From Trissonchulus latispiculum (Eukaryota; Nematoda; Enoplea; Enoplida; Ironidae), in NCBI GenBank assembly GCA_030248195.1, contig JASAND010017590.1, positions 1 through 64,000 on the forward strand: 64,000 bases of DNA, written 5' to 3'. Position 1 is the first letter of the stretch; each line of letters begins with the position of its first letter. The position numbers and the translations under genes were made by a program. This document shows positions 1 to 13,731 of this stretch, in pieces. A model generated the notes under the pieces. That model was not told the DNA's origin and made no database searches. It saw only the letters and a program-made list of their open reading frames with translations.

Positions 1-1092
1 CAAAAGCTTCTGTCAACAGCATTCGTATGCGAAAATAGGGCTTGAAAATTGAGGAATTTGTGCTAAAATATGCCTAAATTAGGCCAGATTGTGAATTGTA
101 ATTGCGTATATTACCTTTTAATCGTAGGTGCTCCACCTGTTTTGTTTGGGTTGGGGGGGGGGGGAGTGTAGAAGGTCCAAATTTGGATCGGGGGACCCCA
201 CCAAAATCCGAAATTTGGGGGAGGGGGGGATTTCTTCTAACCCGTACCCAAGTTTTTTTGGCTAAAAATGCTCCTTTTTCGATGTACAGTACATAAAACA
301 TGCTCAAAAGTTTGTCTTGAGAGTTTTAGTTTGCAGAAAATAGGGCTTGAAAATCGACAAATTTGTGCTAAAATATATATGCCTAAATTAGCCCAGATTG
401 TGGTTTATAATTGCGTATATTACCTTTTAATTGCTATAAATAACCATCTTTTAGTTTTTTAGAGTGTAATTTATAGCTATTTTTCAAATTTTTTTTTAAA
501 ATTTTTAGAATTCAAAAATTTTTTTCAAAATTTAAATTTTTACCTGGTTTGAGACCCATTTAATGGGAGGGGGTTTGAGCTCAGGCGGGGAGGGGGGTAG
601 TTGAGGTCGGGTTTCTAGCCACTCCGTGGGGGTCTCACAGGGGGCAAACTGTTCAGCCTGATTCACCTATGCTTTTAATTGCTATAAATAACCATCTTTA
701 GCTGTTTATAGCTGATTTACATCCATTTTTGCGAATTTTTTTCAAAAATTTTCAGAAATTGCAAAAAATTTTCCAAAAATTCTGCATTTTTTACTTGGTT
801 TGGACCCAGTTTTAGGGGGGGAGGGGGTCTGGCCTCTCCGTGGGGGGGTCTCACAGGGGGTAAACTGTAGCCTGGTTCACCTATGAGGGGGTAAAGTTGG
901 TAGAAAATTGGGGGGGAGTACCCCCCACAACCCCCCCTGGGGAAACTAGGGGACCCCCCCACCACAATGAAAAATTTTGGCGACCCCCCCCGAATTTTCA
1001 GATTTTTACTACCCCCCCCCCCCCAGATTCTTTGCCCAGCAATGAGCCACACCTATGGTTACCGCCCCCCCAAATTATATACACCTTATGGT
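1..1092. repeat. Direct repeats with G/C homopolymer tracts
   Basis: A segment around 40-125 (containing AAAATAGGGCTTGAAAAT and TTGCGTATATTACCTTTTAAT) recurs at about 335-435. Its tail, AATTGCTATAAATAACCATC, recurs at about 675-705. Long G runs (for example 155-165, 817-826) and C runs (1010-1024) punctuate the block. No credible gene is seen; open frames here are low-complexity products of the tracts. Confidence 0.7.
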
Positions 1093-1891
1093 CATAGGTG
1101 TACCTGGGGGGACCCCATAGTTTCCCTGGAACTTTGGGTCTGGGGGGGTTAAATTCTGGCCGACCTCCGAAATGTGATGGGGAGTACCCCCAACCCCCCC
1201 CCCAGAATTCGGACCTCAGAAATTTCGAAAATTGGCCACAAAATGCAAAATTTTCTGTAATTTAGCCCTTTTTTCATCAAAATAAGGATTGTTCTTAACG
1301 TTTTAGGCGTTTTTGCACCGTTTTAAAGCGATTTTAGGCCAAAATTTTAGAAACATTTTTCAAAAGATGACCATTTTTTGACCAAATTGAGCTAACTTTT
1401 GGGGTCCAAAAATCGTTTGGGGGGGTTCGGGGGGTAGCCAAAAGTTGGGGGAGGGTACATATATATAAGTCAAAAAATCTGGGGGGAGGGGAGGGGTAAA
1501 TTCCACCCAAATGGAAAAGTCCCGACCCCACCCTCGAAATTTGGGATGCAGACCTCACCCACCCAAATTTGCCAGACCCCACCCTCAAAATTTAAAAATT
1601 TTGCCTCAAAATTAGAAAAAAATTGGAAATTTTTTGGAAAAATTCGAACTTTTTTCCAAAAATTCCCATTTTTTAGACTAAATGACCAAAAATGGTGAAA
1701 TATTGTTGATTTTTAGTTGTAAATATCGTAACTTTCGCAAAATTGCTTGTTTGTAGTAAATTTCTGACGAAAAATTTTACCCCCCACCGAATTCGATTTT
1801 TCCGGACCCCACCCCACCTCAAACCGGCTGACCCCACCCACCCTAATTTCGGTTGCCCCCACCCCCAACGTTTTCTCAAGGTACACCTATG
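1093..1891. mobile_element. Terminal-inverted-repeat element, TIR CATAGGTGTACC
   Basis: CATAGGTGTACC at 1093-1104 is matched by GGTACACCTATG at 1880-1891, each followed inward by a G-rich or C-rich stretch. The interior is repetitive and C/G-tract rich with no coding domain, so it looks non-autonomous. Target duplication is not clear. The CACCTATG end motif also occurs near 664 and 873, so other copies are probably broken up nearby. Confidence 0.6.
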
Positions 1892-2168
1892 CCTATGGCG
1901 CCCCCACATATATTTTTTTCTAGAAGAACCCCAGAAAGATAGATATGTTTGTTGCTGCTAATTGCTTACCTCACTGTTGAATATTTACTGAGTTCTGCAT
2001 GCTCACCTAATTTGCATAATCAAAATTGCCTTACAGTGTTAATACAAGTAAAAATCTAAAACTGCCGAAGGGGGATCCTGTTTAAAGGTTTTCTGAATTT
2101 GACATTTGGGTTTACTCCTGTGAGAGGATTTCAACGAAATTAAAAATTAAAAACCTTTTCTGCGTTCG

Positions 2169-2580
2169 ACCAGTGGCCCATTGCATAAAAGTATATAATT
2201 AGTTGATTAGTAGATTATCGAATATAGTCAAAACTACGAATGGGCTCCTACTATATATATGTCAGTTTGAAGCGCTTTTATCGTTCTACTGAAATCTAAA
2301 GTCGGAATTATATAAGTTACAACTTATAGTTATACTTATATAGTTATAGTCTGGAGTGATGCCAGCGTAAAAAGCAAAGAAATTACGATTGAGCTCAAGT
2401 TTTTTCTTTGACTGAATGAGTCAGCGAGGATTAATGAAATATTTAATGATTTCAGGATAAGGCACATCAGCAGCTACAACAATCATGGCACCAAAAAGTC
2501 CAAAAACGGTGACTGCAGCAAAAGACTTCCTTGAAAAACTGCTACATTAATCAACTAATCACTTTTATGCAACGGACAGG
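2169..2580. mobile_element. Miniature inverted-repeat element (about 0.4 kb)
   Basis: The left end, with TTGCATAAAAGT followed by TTAGTTGATTAGTA, is mirrored at the right by TAATCAACTAATCAC followed by TTTTATGCAACGG. The interior is AT-rich with no coding potential. Confidence 0.65.
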
Positions 2581-3080
2581 ACTCCAGCTTCTTTCAACGC
2601 AGGCTTCAAACACTTCACCCCCTTTCGAAACAAAATGACGCAACTGATATGTTTATGTGTTACACACAGTGAATGATTCACACCATACTTAAACTTACAC
2701 ACTAATTCAGGGTTCACCCATATATACAGAGATTCCGCCTCCGGCGGAATAAATATTTTCACGGTTCTTTAAAATGCAAAGAGTTAAAATTTGATGACAG
2801 ATTTTATTGCAAAAGCAAAATATTTTCCAACTTCTGGGAGACTCCGACCCCAGACCCAGACCTCCGGTTGAAACTTTTTCGGGGGGACCCACACCCCCCG
2901 TTAGGAAACACTGGATCATGCTTTTCGTGAAATGTACTGCATACCCCCCCCCGCTCGTCTTATTAATTTGATCTGATGAGTTTAGTATGATAGCGTTCGA
3001 TTTGTCTATGTGATCTCTAGTGATCTCTTGCATAGTATTGGATGAAATCCTTCAGCGATTCGTAGCACAAACGCCAGTCA
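2581..3080. other. Gene-free stretch upstream of the phosphatase start
   Basis: Holds short C and G tracts (2880-2900, 2943-2950). I see no convincing TATA box or coding exon, though 5' non-coding exons or a promoter could lie here. Confidence 0.35.
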
Positions 3081-4807
3081 ATGCCGATGGATTGTGTGTG
3101 TTTTGTTCTGAAGAGGAATGACTTCTTCTACCTCAAGGAGGAGCATAAGTTGTTCAAGTTTTGGACCCTCAAGGCTGAGGCCTGGAGTCATGCCTCTATT
3201 GTTCAGATTTTGGAAGAGGTATGTGCACAAACTTTATATACGTGGTCTTACGTAAATTTCAGGCATAATTTATTTATTTATATAGGCCCGCACCCAGAAT
3301 TTTGATTGAAAAGGGGGGGGGGTCCAAGGTAAAACTCAACGTACGCCTCCCAGAAGTTGAAGACGTTTTGCAGTTTTGCCCAAAAGCGGTACATTGAATG
3401 TTTATGTCTTGCAAAACGTAAATTATCGCGCCGAAGGCGCGTAAATTTTTTAAAAATAGCTGTTTTTGCCATAAAAATTTCCTTTTTGTCGTCCCAAAAG
3501 GGGGGGTTCTAGACCCCTTGAACCCCCCCCTGGGTGCGGCCTTGTATATATATTTTTATATATATAATATATACATGTATATTGTTTTGCACCGGATTGT
3601 CGCTCCTCTTAGGGTGACAATAGAAGACACTACTGAGTTGAAAATAGTAATTAGAATCTCTGTGCGTTCCACTGAAGCGCCAGTGACTCACTTGATTTGA
3701 GCGTCTGCGCGTGAAAGAAGAACGTTCAAGTGAAGAACCCCACCCGGTGCCAGATATTGTGGGGAGCTCTGGCATTTTTAGGGGTTTGAAAGTGGGGGAG
3801 TGGGGGTTCGCCCAAATTTTTATCGAAAAATTAGTATTTTTAAGATAAAAACGCAGAAAGCTCAAAGTGAACTTATAAGTTCATAAACTACCTAAAAATT
3901 GAGAAATGTTTTGAAAATTTGATCTTAAAAACTTTCTTTTTCGACACTATTGGGCAACCCCCAAAAAGTGGGGGAACACAGTAAAAAAATGCCAAGAGCG
4001 TGGTGGTGTGCAACTTTCAATGTTTTTCCTGTATATATATTTTTTGCTTGCTATGTTCTTATTTTCTTACGTTCTTGATTTGAAATATATATATACGTAC
4101 GTATACGTATATACAATGTTGTTTTTCTCATTTAAGTGGCTGGGAAAGAATCATCGGTTTGAGCCGGAGGGCATAGTTCAGATTCGATCCTGTGATCTCC
4201 CATTGCGTGGCGGCAAATTTTTTGCCGTCTACATTCTGCTGGAAGTATCCAGGAGTACTGATGCCATTGTAAGCTCTCTGCCAACATTTTTCTTTTACGT
4301 AATCAGTGTACAAGCTAAATGTATATATATACGTACGTATATACGCACGTACATACGTATAAACTATTTGTTATGGTTTAATGACTCCCGCCATGGCTGT
4401 ATCCAGGGTTGGGGATTCCAGGGATCCATACCCTCTTTGCTTTGCATGTTGTATCCATCCAGTAATTTCAGTAATATAGTTTCTTATTTCTCATATTTTA
4501 GATAGAAAAGATTGGTGGTCACTGGCAGTGGGTTATGATGTCGGAGGCTATGCGGTACAATCGACAGGGCAGACTCAGTGATGACGATAGGGTGATATTG
4601 GAGAAGGTTTCCAAAGGTATGCCATCATCATGATCGTGACTCTTTAATTTTGCGTATGTTAGATTTTTCAGTTGCAGTTGGTGACTGTGACACACACATA
4701 CAAGATGTTGTTCTTTAACGTGTTGGTATCCTTTTGTCCAGTGTTTTAATGTAGCTGTAAATCTGTGTATAAATTTGAAGCGGTAAATGTATATATATAT
4801 ATATACG

Positions 4808-4842
<35 letters not shown>

Positions 4843-7800
4843 TATCAGTCGTTGAGCCAGTGTTACCTTTTTTGGATCTGAGTTGTGGCTTTTTATGGGG
4901 GGCAATAAATATATATCAGTTTCTAGCAATTTGAACAAAGTTCAAGGGATTCTGTTTAAACCAAGAAAGCACTTCCTCTGCTGTATATAGGGAGAATTTA
5001 TCCTGCCGAAATCACACTAATCCGGTGGGTAATTGTTTCGAGAAATCTATGTTCCTGGAGTTTTTTTACTGGGGTGGGGTGCGTGTGTAAATTTTTGGTA
5101 AAAAATCGTCTATTTTAGTGCCAAAACTTTATTTTTGAGCACTTTTAAGCTTTAGTTATAGCAGTATAATTAGAAAACAGGCTTTTTATACTGCATTCTT
5201 GACATTTTTAGCCCATTGTATTCCCCCCACTTTAGGACCTCCCCCACTACTGGGGGGGGGCGGCCCCCCCACTCTTCCCGCTCCCCACTTATTTTTGCCT
5301 AAAAACCCCAGTGTTCAATGCAAAATCATGGCAGCTGTCTCGCCAGAAATGTTTTTGAATATATTTCTACTGTGCTGTAGCAATAAACTCGAAACCGAAA
5401 ATTAAATCATTGGATTGGGGTTTAGTTGAAATGTAAAAGTGAGCTGGAGGTTGGCGGGTTGGCGGTGGAGGGCTCGCTTCGAACTAGGGGGTAACCCAAA
5501 GAAATCTGAGGAGACTAAAGTCGTCTGAGATCGCAAAATTGCGGCAAACTTGGCTTGTTTTTCTATATATAGACTGCTTTAATAACACTACAAACAGTAT
5601 TATGCGTACGTAACAATAAAATTTCATTGCCGAAATTAACGATTTTAAATTAAACTGTGGCCGGAAATGTTTTGAAAACAATGACCAAAAAGACTTATAA
5701 TTTTTTGGCAATTTCTGAGGCGCCTCAGTCATGGTGAGTGAGTGAGTGAGTTGGGGCGGAGACCCAAAAAAGTGGGAAGAAGTAGAATAGTGGGCAGCCC
5801 AAAGTCAACTCAGGATGTGTTTTCTTTCGTTGAGTATATATTAAATTTGTTTCTTACGTATCTTTTTCTGCTTTTCAGGACAACTGACACCGCTGAGTCT
5901 TTTGGATCGAAAGGATCTGAAGGATTTTGTGGGGAGCATGGATATCCCTCCCATCAATAAGTCCCAGTGCGAACTCCTAGACTCTGCCAAATTTTCTGAA
6001 TCAGGTATATAAAATTACTAGAATAAAATATTGATTTTTTCAAGTAATTATACGTATATATACTTATTATATGTATTCAAATAATTAGAATCTAGGTTGC
6101 TGTTTGTGATTAGTTTTATTTTATGTGATTTTTGATGTTTTCAATGTAGCATGCGTAATAATGTATATATTATGACGTGTACCTGTATGTGAACTGACTT
6201 GATTGTATGAGGAGAAATCTGAACGTTTTTGCTTGTGCGAAACTGTCCATAATTACTGTAGAACATACATATGAACAATAATCCTGTCAGGGCTGTTTGG
6301 CGGTTTATGAGGTCCTCAAAAACATTCTTCACCTAAGAAAAATTACCCCCCCCAGCATCCTCGGTACTCCTTTTGCTTCTAATCGTTTGAAGAATTGTGG
6401 TAAATATGCAAAAATTGTACTTCTTGCATGCTTTATGTAGGTATGTACGTATATAAATAACTGCTTTAGTAATTGTTGTCAGGGTATTTTTTAGGGATTT
6501 TTTTCGGGGGGGGCTTCCCGGGGGGGGGGGGAAGAAATTTTCGGGGGGGGGAGATTTTTTGCAAAAATGAGCCAAAAAATGGTATTTTTTGGCGTATTTT
6601 ACATGGTGAAACGCAAAAAGTTCTCAAAAATGCCAGGATTTAAGCTAAAAATGGCTATTTTTACGAAAAAATCTCCGGCGAAGCCGGAAAATTTTTGAAA
6701 ATTTGCCTATTTTTGGCAAAAATTTGGGCCTCCAAAAAATCCCGGGGGGGAAGCTAAAATCCCGGGAGGGGCGATTTCGGGGAACAGGCATTTTCGGGGG
6801 GGGGGGCCCGCCCCGCCCCCTGTAAAAAATACCCTGGTTGTGCGACTCATTAATTTCAGAGCAAAAGATGATTTTTGAAACATTTGTGGAATTTACGTGG
6901 CCGGATGCGGTCATGAATTTGGGTCAATTTACGGACTGTCTTAAGGCTTTGGGCTTTCTACCTCCTGATTCCACTGCCTCCGATTTTCAGTCCTACTTTA
7001 GGTTTGCCCGTCATTTTCGTTGTTGATTTTGATTTTGTTGACTATAAAGTATAATTTTGTACGTATTATTAGCACGTGATGTTAAAATGGTTAAAGCTTC
7101 TTGATTAATCTGTATTGTGTGTCTACGTAAAGTATTCTGCGCTTAAATTCTTGAAATATGGGTTATAGTCTAGATTGCATCCATGCTGTTTTTGTGACTT
7201 TTGTACAATGTAGGAATTGGAAACACAATATTTGTGTATGTTACATTGTACTGTGAGTATTTTTAGGGCATTTGATACCCAGCATTTGGGCTGGCTGAAG
7301 TTCTGGGAATTTGCCCTGGGCCTAGCGGTCCTGGATCCGAACAGTGCCTCTGGGGAGCAGCGATCTCGCTACATTTATCGCCTGTTTGCTCAGGATCCCA
7401 GATTTATGACTCGTTCTGAATTTCGGTAATATTTCCCCGACCCGATGTTTTTTATTTTTGTTGAGTTTTTTCTATGTTCTTTTGTTATTTTAGCATTTTG
7501 TTAGGATTTGTTCAAAATGCTGCTCAATTCTGTCTGAGACGAAACGTTTACTGTGAGTGTGTATTGTTGAAAGCATGGCTTTAAGGATTTATTTTTAAAT
7601 GGATTTTGGAAAATATTTTTTCAAAACAATATACGTATAGTTACACAATGTGCGTAATGTCCAATTCGTCGGCTGAGTGTGAAAAAGTCCCATCTCGGAC
7701 GTATCCTTTTTATTACTCCAATGTGGAAGTCTAGGCATAGCGCACATTGTGTGAGAAGATCCCATCTTTCTGACGCTTCTATAGCGCACTGGATGCCAAA

Positions 7801-10800
7801 AAGTAGTGACTACGTGTAATCGCAGTAGGTCCTATCTCTATAAGACAGTGTTATTCTAATTCCATCTTAATCTGAGACCGAAAATGTCTCAAGACGTGCA
7901 ATTTATCTACTTAAAATGTCCTATGTATGTGGCAATTTGCGAACACAATTTTGTGGAAAATGGCCTAACTCCATAAATTACACGTAAATTTTCAGTTGGT
8001 TGAAAAACTCTTACCGGCACCTACAGCTCGAAGGATTTGGTTTCAAGAGTCGGAAATTTCAGAATAGTCTTCCATTGAATAGGGCAATCTTATGGTCATA
8101 CTAAAAACATCTTACGGCGTTTATGATATGGAGAAACAGTTTTTCGCATTTTTCTCGAGATTTTAAAGTAACAGATGAGACTTTTTCATACTCAGCCGTC
8201 GAATTTTGGAAAAATCCGCCAGATCCTGTACTACAAATTTTGTTTTACAGTCTTGAAATTTGTTAACATATTTTTAAGATATTTACTTTTCTGTAATACG
8301 CAACGCTACCTTTGATGCTACTTATATATGGGTGGGGGAGATGTCCAAAAATCTTTGTTAATATTTTTTACCATAGGTATCCGTAGGTGTATTCGTAGGT
8401 CATAATTTTTTCATTAATACTTCAATTTCGAATACATTTCGTCATCAGAGTCCATAATCGTTCCCTCGGAAAAGGTACCACGTTAATAGTTTTGTGTTTT
8501 AGCTGTTTGATGAAGGCCATACTCTCACAGCGCTGTAAGTCACAGAAAAAGAAACCCACTGTGGTGGATGATGCTCAAATTGCGGCGGAAATGAAACTCT
8601 TTGAAAGGTGAGTTTTTTGCTCAATTTTGCAAACCTTTTTTGCCTCCTGTCACTAGGGTATTTTTAGTGGTTTTTTGTTTTTTTTCTGGGGAGGAGGGCT
8701 TCCGGAGGGGGGAGCACGGGGGGAGGTTTCATGGGGATTTTTAGCTAAAAATTGGTATTTGTTGGTATATTTTACACGTAGAAGAGCAAAAAGTTTTCAA
8801 AAAAGCCAGGATTTAAGCTGAGAATAGCCATTTTTACGACAAAATATCCGGCTAAGCGAAGCGAGAATTTTTGAAATTTTGCCTATTTTTGGCAAAAATT
8901 TGGGCCCCCAAAAATTCCCGGGGGAGAAAGCAAAAATCCCGACAGGGGGGCCATCTCGGGGGAGAAAGTATTTTCGGGGGGGAAGGTCAATTTCGGGGGG
9001 GGGGGGTCCGGTAAAAATGCCCTGTGTCAGAATTTCGGGGGGGGGGGGTCCGGTAAAAATGCCCTGTGTCAGATTCGGTATGCAAAGTATCTATTCATTT
9101 TGTATATTTTCAGTTTTTATTTATATTTTTTATTTATGTGATTTTTTATTTTTCAGTGAATTTGATTCCGAAGATCATCTTCCGATGCGTACTTTTCTAC
9201 AGTTCATTGGAACCCTTCGGCTGCGTGGCACTTCCAATCTGCTTAGGGCTTCCATGCCTGTTATGGATGCTATAGAGTTAGTGTGTTAGCAATAACATAC
9301 ATATACCCTCCGTAGTAGGAGTTTACTGAAATTTTTGGTTATTAATATTCATGGTTGGGATTTTTTCTGATTTTGATTTAATGGCTAAATTCTGTCTTGT
9401 ATCTTGACTGTTTCATACCTCCATTATTGTCAAATAAAGTGATAAGGGCTCCGGATATTTTTTGATAGCCAGATTATATTGGCCTATTATGTCGTCAATA
9501 ATGGATATCTGGTTATCAGGCTATATTAAAGACTAAACTTCGAGAAAAGCCCAGATTAAAATTTGTCTGTCAATTTTGCTTCCCTACGGTCTAATTATTT
9601 TGTGCTGTATTTAGGAAACGACGTGCTATAGCATCCTGTCCTGCAGCGTGCTGTGTCACAGCGGCCAAAGACGATCTAATTATGCTGGAAGAGAAGCATT
9701 GTCAAACGGACGAGGTGCTGTCTCTTCAGAAACCGCCCGTCAGCACCACTTCAGTGGCTGTTGGCACTTCCAGTGGTGCTTCCTTTGGTGCTGCCAGCAC
9801 ATCTTCTGGTGCTGCGTCTGCTTCGGGTCAGTTGCTGAACTGTGCTGTAAATAGTGGATGCTGCTGGTCATACTCTTATGTATTATGCACTCTTGACTGT
9901 GGCTATGAAACGGAACGGAGTTGAGGCTTAACGCCTGTAAATGTGAAATGAAATTAAAGTCCTTCTTCCTAGTAGTTAGTTAGAATTGATAATAATTAGA
10001 ATAACCTGATAAAAATAATATTAGCTTGTCCTTTCGGAGGAAAGAGTTTAAAATTGAAGTGGAGATTTTTGTGTAAGATTGATGCTAGCTTTTTAGCTGT
10101 TTCTTTATAGAAACAATATGCTATGTAGGAAAATGTTGAAAATTCATCCCTACAGTGCGAAACGGTTACGTTTTTTTTTGGTTTGACGCCCTTTTGTCTA
10201 TTTTTCTTTCTTTTTATTTACCTTCAAAATAATGTGGCTGGAATGCAATCTAGAGAAGTCTGAGTGTTCTTCTTGTGAAGCTTTTGGACTGTATTTTGTG
10301 CTGTCATTTTCAGCATGGTTTCTTTGCCCCTTTTTCAGGTTCAAATTCGAATTCTTCTGCTGATCGTAAACGGAGACGGACGTCGTCACCGTCTCTTTCT
10401 GCCTCTCGGAGTAGCGATGAAGAGAACAGCATGGAGGAGCCTAATGGTGGGAGTAGACGTCCTGGCAGTCGCTCCTCTGGAAGTGAGGAATTGTCGCGAC
10501 GAATTTCTAAATAGTTTTTGTCGATCCCAGAGCCCCCCCCCCCCGGTCTATTGAGCATTGACGCTTTAAATTTGTTATTATCTCGACAAGAAAATGAGGT
10601 AAAGGCGGTTTCCGTGAAGGATACAAATCACCTTGACTGCAGGCAGGAGTTTTTCATATTATTTCTATATATATATGATTATTATTAACTCGAGTAGGGT
10701 ATATACTAATTCCATCTTGCTTGAAGCTTCTGTGCAGTCTTCTTCAGCATAGCTCAGTTTGCAGAGCGTCATTATGAACGATAATCTAAAAGTTGTGGGC

Positions 10801-13694
10801 TCGATTCCCAACGGAGACTCGAATTTTTTTCTGCAGTGCTGACGTGACAATTTCATTTTGTGTACATTGCGTAATATACGTCAGAATTTAAAAAATAATG
10901 AAAACCGCCTGCCCTGAAGTCAGTAAGACAAAGCCTTGGTCCGAAACAGGAGAGATCCAATGGGGGCGTAGTGCAATTGTCGGACCAATTAAGATGGTTC
11001 TGTTGGGTATGTGTATTTTTATAATTTTTCTTATTTTTTCGAATTATTATTTCAGACGCTCCACCCAATGACCCAGACTGTTCCTCTGTTGAGTCAGAGC
11101 CGGTCGTACCCTTCCAAGGCTACACTGTCTCCTTTTGGGACGTTCATACCAATCCTAATGGAATCCTAAATGTGGCCGAGATGGAAATTGATTCAGGTTT
11201 GGAGAAATTTTCTGGGGAAATTAAGGGGGGGATGATGGTAGTAGCGTCGACAGATTTTTTCTTTTCAGGGTACGTACATATATATAGTTGGGGTATGAAT
11301 TGCCATACGACGTGTTCTGCAAACCGGAATACTTGAACCGAAGTGTGCCCCTTTTTTCTGTCAGTGTTGTGTTTGTTTGTCAAAATTTTGGCTTCGCGAC
11401 TTTTAGTTATTTCTAGTGTTTCTGTTTTCTTTCAGGCGCCGTAACGGATAGTGCTCAGGCGGAGTTGCGGAATTTCAATGAAATGAGAACTAAGCTGGAA
11501 GGACCTAATGTTAGTCTTTTTTTCTTATACGTATATTATTGATCAGTTTTTTCCCACCGTTTTGATCCAAATACAGCCGTATAAATCTTTGTTTAGACGC
11601 CATGTAATAATATTCTATACGTACGGAATTATTGCCATAAAGGCTTGCCATAATTATGAATGTCGATATTACAAAATTTTATTTCCTACTTTAAACCTGT
11701 ATTAAAATTTTATTTAGCACCTTTTCAATATTCATAATTATTGTTAATTTTAATTGATTACCTACCTGTTGTGTACAGTACCCTCCAACAGATGGGTAAC
11801 AGTAAACGATTTTCGTGAGCTGTTCACACTTTTAGTCAAAAGTTCACGAATGTGGCAATTCGCACACGAAGTATCTCCTACTTTGCGATTACGATTCAAG
11901 TGTTTCTCTTCTTCTGGAGGGTACTGTAATTATCTGGGATTATTCTAGTGGCGGCCATGAACACCCTTCCCCCAAAAAATCGTCCCCCCCCCCCCGAAAG
12001 AAAAAGTGGGTGTCCCCTTTGTTACCAACTTTTGCCCTGAAACGATCGCTTAGAAGGCCAAATTTTCAAAAATTTTCCGGAGGTTTTGCGTCGATTTTTG
12101 CCTGTTTAAAAAGAGCTATTTTTGCACTAAAAACGAACGTTTTTGGAAATTACTATGAAAATAGCGCGATTTTTAGCATGTTTTGGGAAAATTTAGAAAA
12201 AAGTCCCCCCCCCAAGAATGTCTCGCCCCCCAAAGAGCCCCCCGCAAGAAAAATCCCTTGGAATAAACCCAGTAAATTATAATTAGATCCTAATACTAAT
12301 ACACGATAGTAGGTAGATTCTTCCAGCATACCTTCACCTTTAGTTAATTGTTGGTGTACTTAATAATTCGTTAATTCTGCCCTGTCCTGTTCAATTGTTG
12401 GTGTACTAATAATATGTTTTTGCCCGTTTCAGCCCTTTAATGCTCAAAAAATGATGGAAGGTCTTAACTATTTTCTGGGCGAATATTCGGTCAACGGTCT
12501 GGTGAAACGTGCCTTTGACTGGGGCTCAAAGGTCGAAATGGATCATATGGCCGTCTGTGCCTCCATGCTCTGCGATGACGCCTCGGGAATTCTGGCTCGA
12601 GAGCCCCGGCTACTGGATATCACGCCGCCCTGTTATATTATGGGTAGGTAATTAAAGCATAGGTCAGATTTAGGTGGGTTCTTGTCAGACTACCTGTGCA
12701 GGAGGGGTAGTTTTGGGGTGGGGTGAACCGCTGCCGGAAAACAGGATTTTTCTGGTTTTTTGCCCAAAAAACCGGAAAATCCGGAGTCTGCAGTGGTGAG
12801 GGACCCCTCGGGGGGGGGGGGGGGAAACCCAAGCACATATTGTATGGTTCTTGGACAACGAAGTGTTGCTGCTTGGGTCAATTAGTGAGCCAATTTTTTT
12901 CGAACTCATAGGTGATACAGCTTTGCTATTATTTTCACTACTCATGGTTTATGTTTCTTTGTAGTTTAAAATTAATAGACAGGATTTAATTTTTAATCGT
13001 TGACGAAATGTTCCACACTACGTATTCTACCATAATTAAGTTGAGCAAATCTCTGCTTATTGTACGTGCTTGTGTTGTATGATCTTCAGTTAGCTGTACT
13101 CATTTTTCCTAGGCGGCATAATTTTTATCCGTGTTTCGTATTTTCTATTGGTTTCTCTAGTTTTATTTCTTTATTTCTCTCACAGTTTATCGTTGTAGGT
13201 GATCTCCATGGCAATATTCAGGATCTGAATAGATTTCATAAAACGTTTTGGCAACTGGGCTCTGCCCATTCCCCCGCCAATCTTCTCTTTCTGGGGGATT
13301 ATGTTGATAGAGGCGAACATCCGGTAGAGGTACGCGTAGCGTAAATATTAAATTTCAAATTTTGCCAATCAGTTTTGCAAGGAATTGTGTTGAATTGAAT
13401 TGACGGGTGATTAGCGAAATTTCGAAATTTGCCGAAATTTCACGGAAACACTGGGTTCTCCGTAGTGGGCATACGCTGTTGATGAAAAGAATAACTAGCC
13501 ATATTTTACGTTTCACTCTAACCGTCAATGCTTTAGATCATGCATATTGCTTTTGTTAAGAAGCCACTTCTGGCAGACTTCTTTCGCACTAGGGAAGAAT
13601 ACTATGAAAACTCAACTACGGAGGTGCTGTTGCATCTGGCGATGTTGGAATAGGTGCACCATTGAATATGACTTTCACTGCGTGAACCCATAAC

Positions 13695-13731
<37 letters not shown>

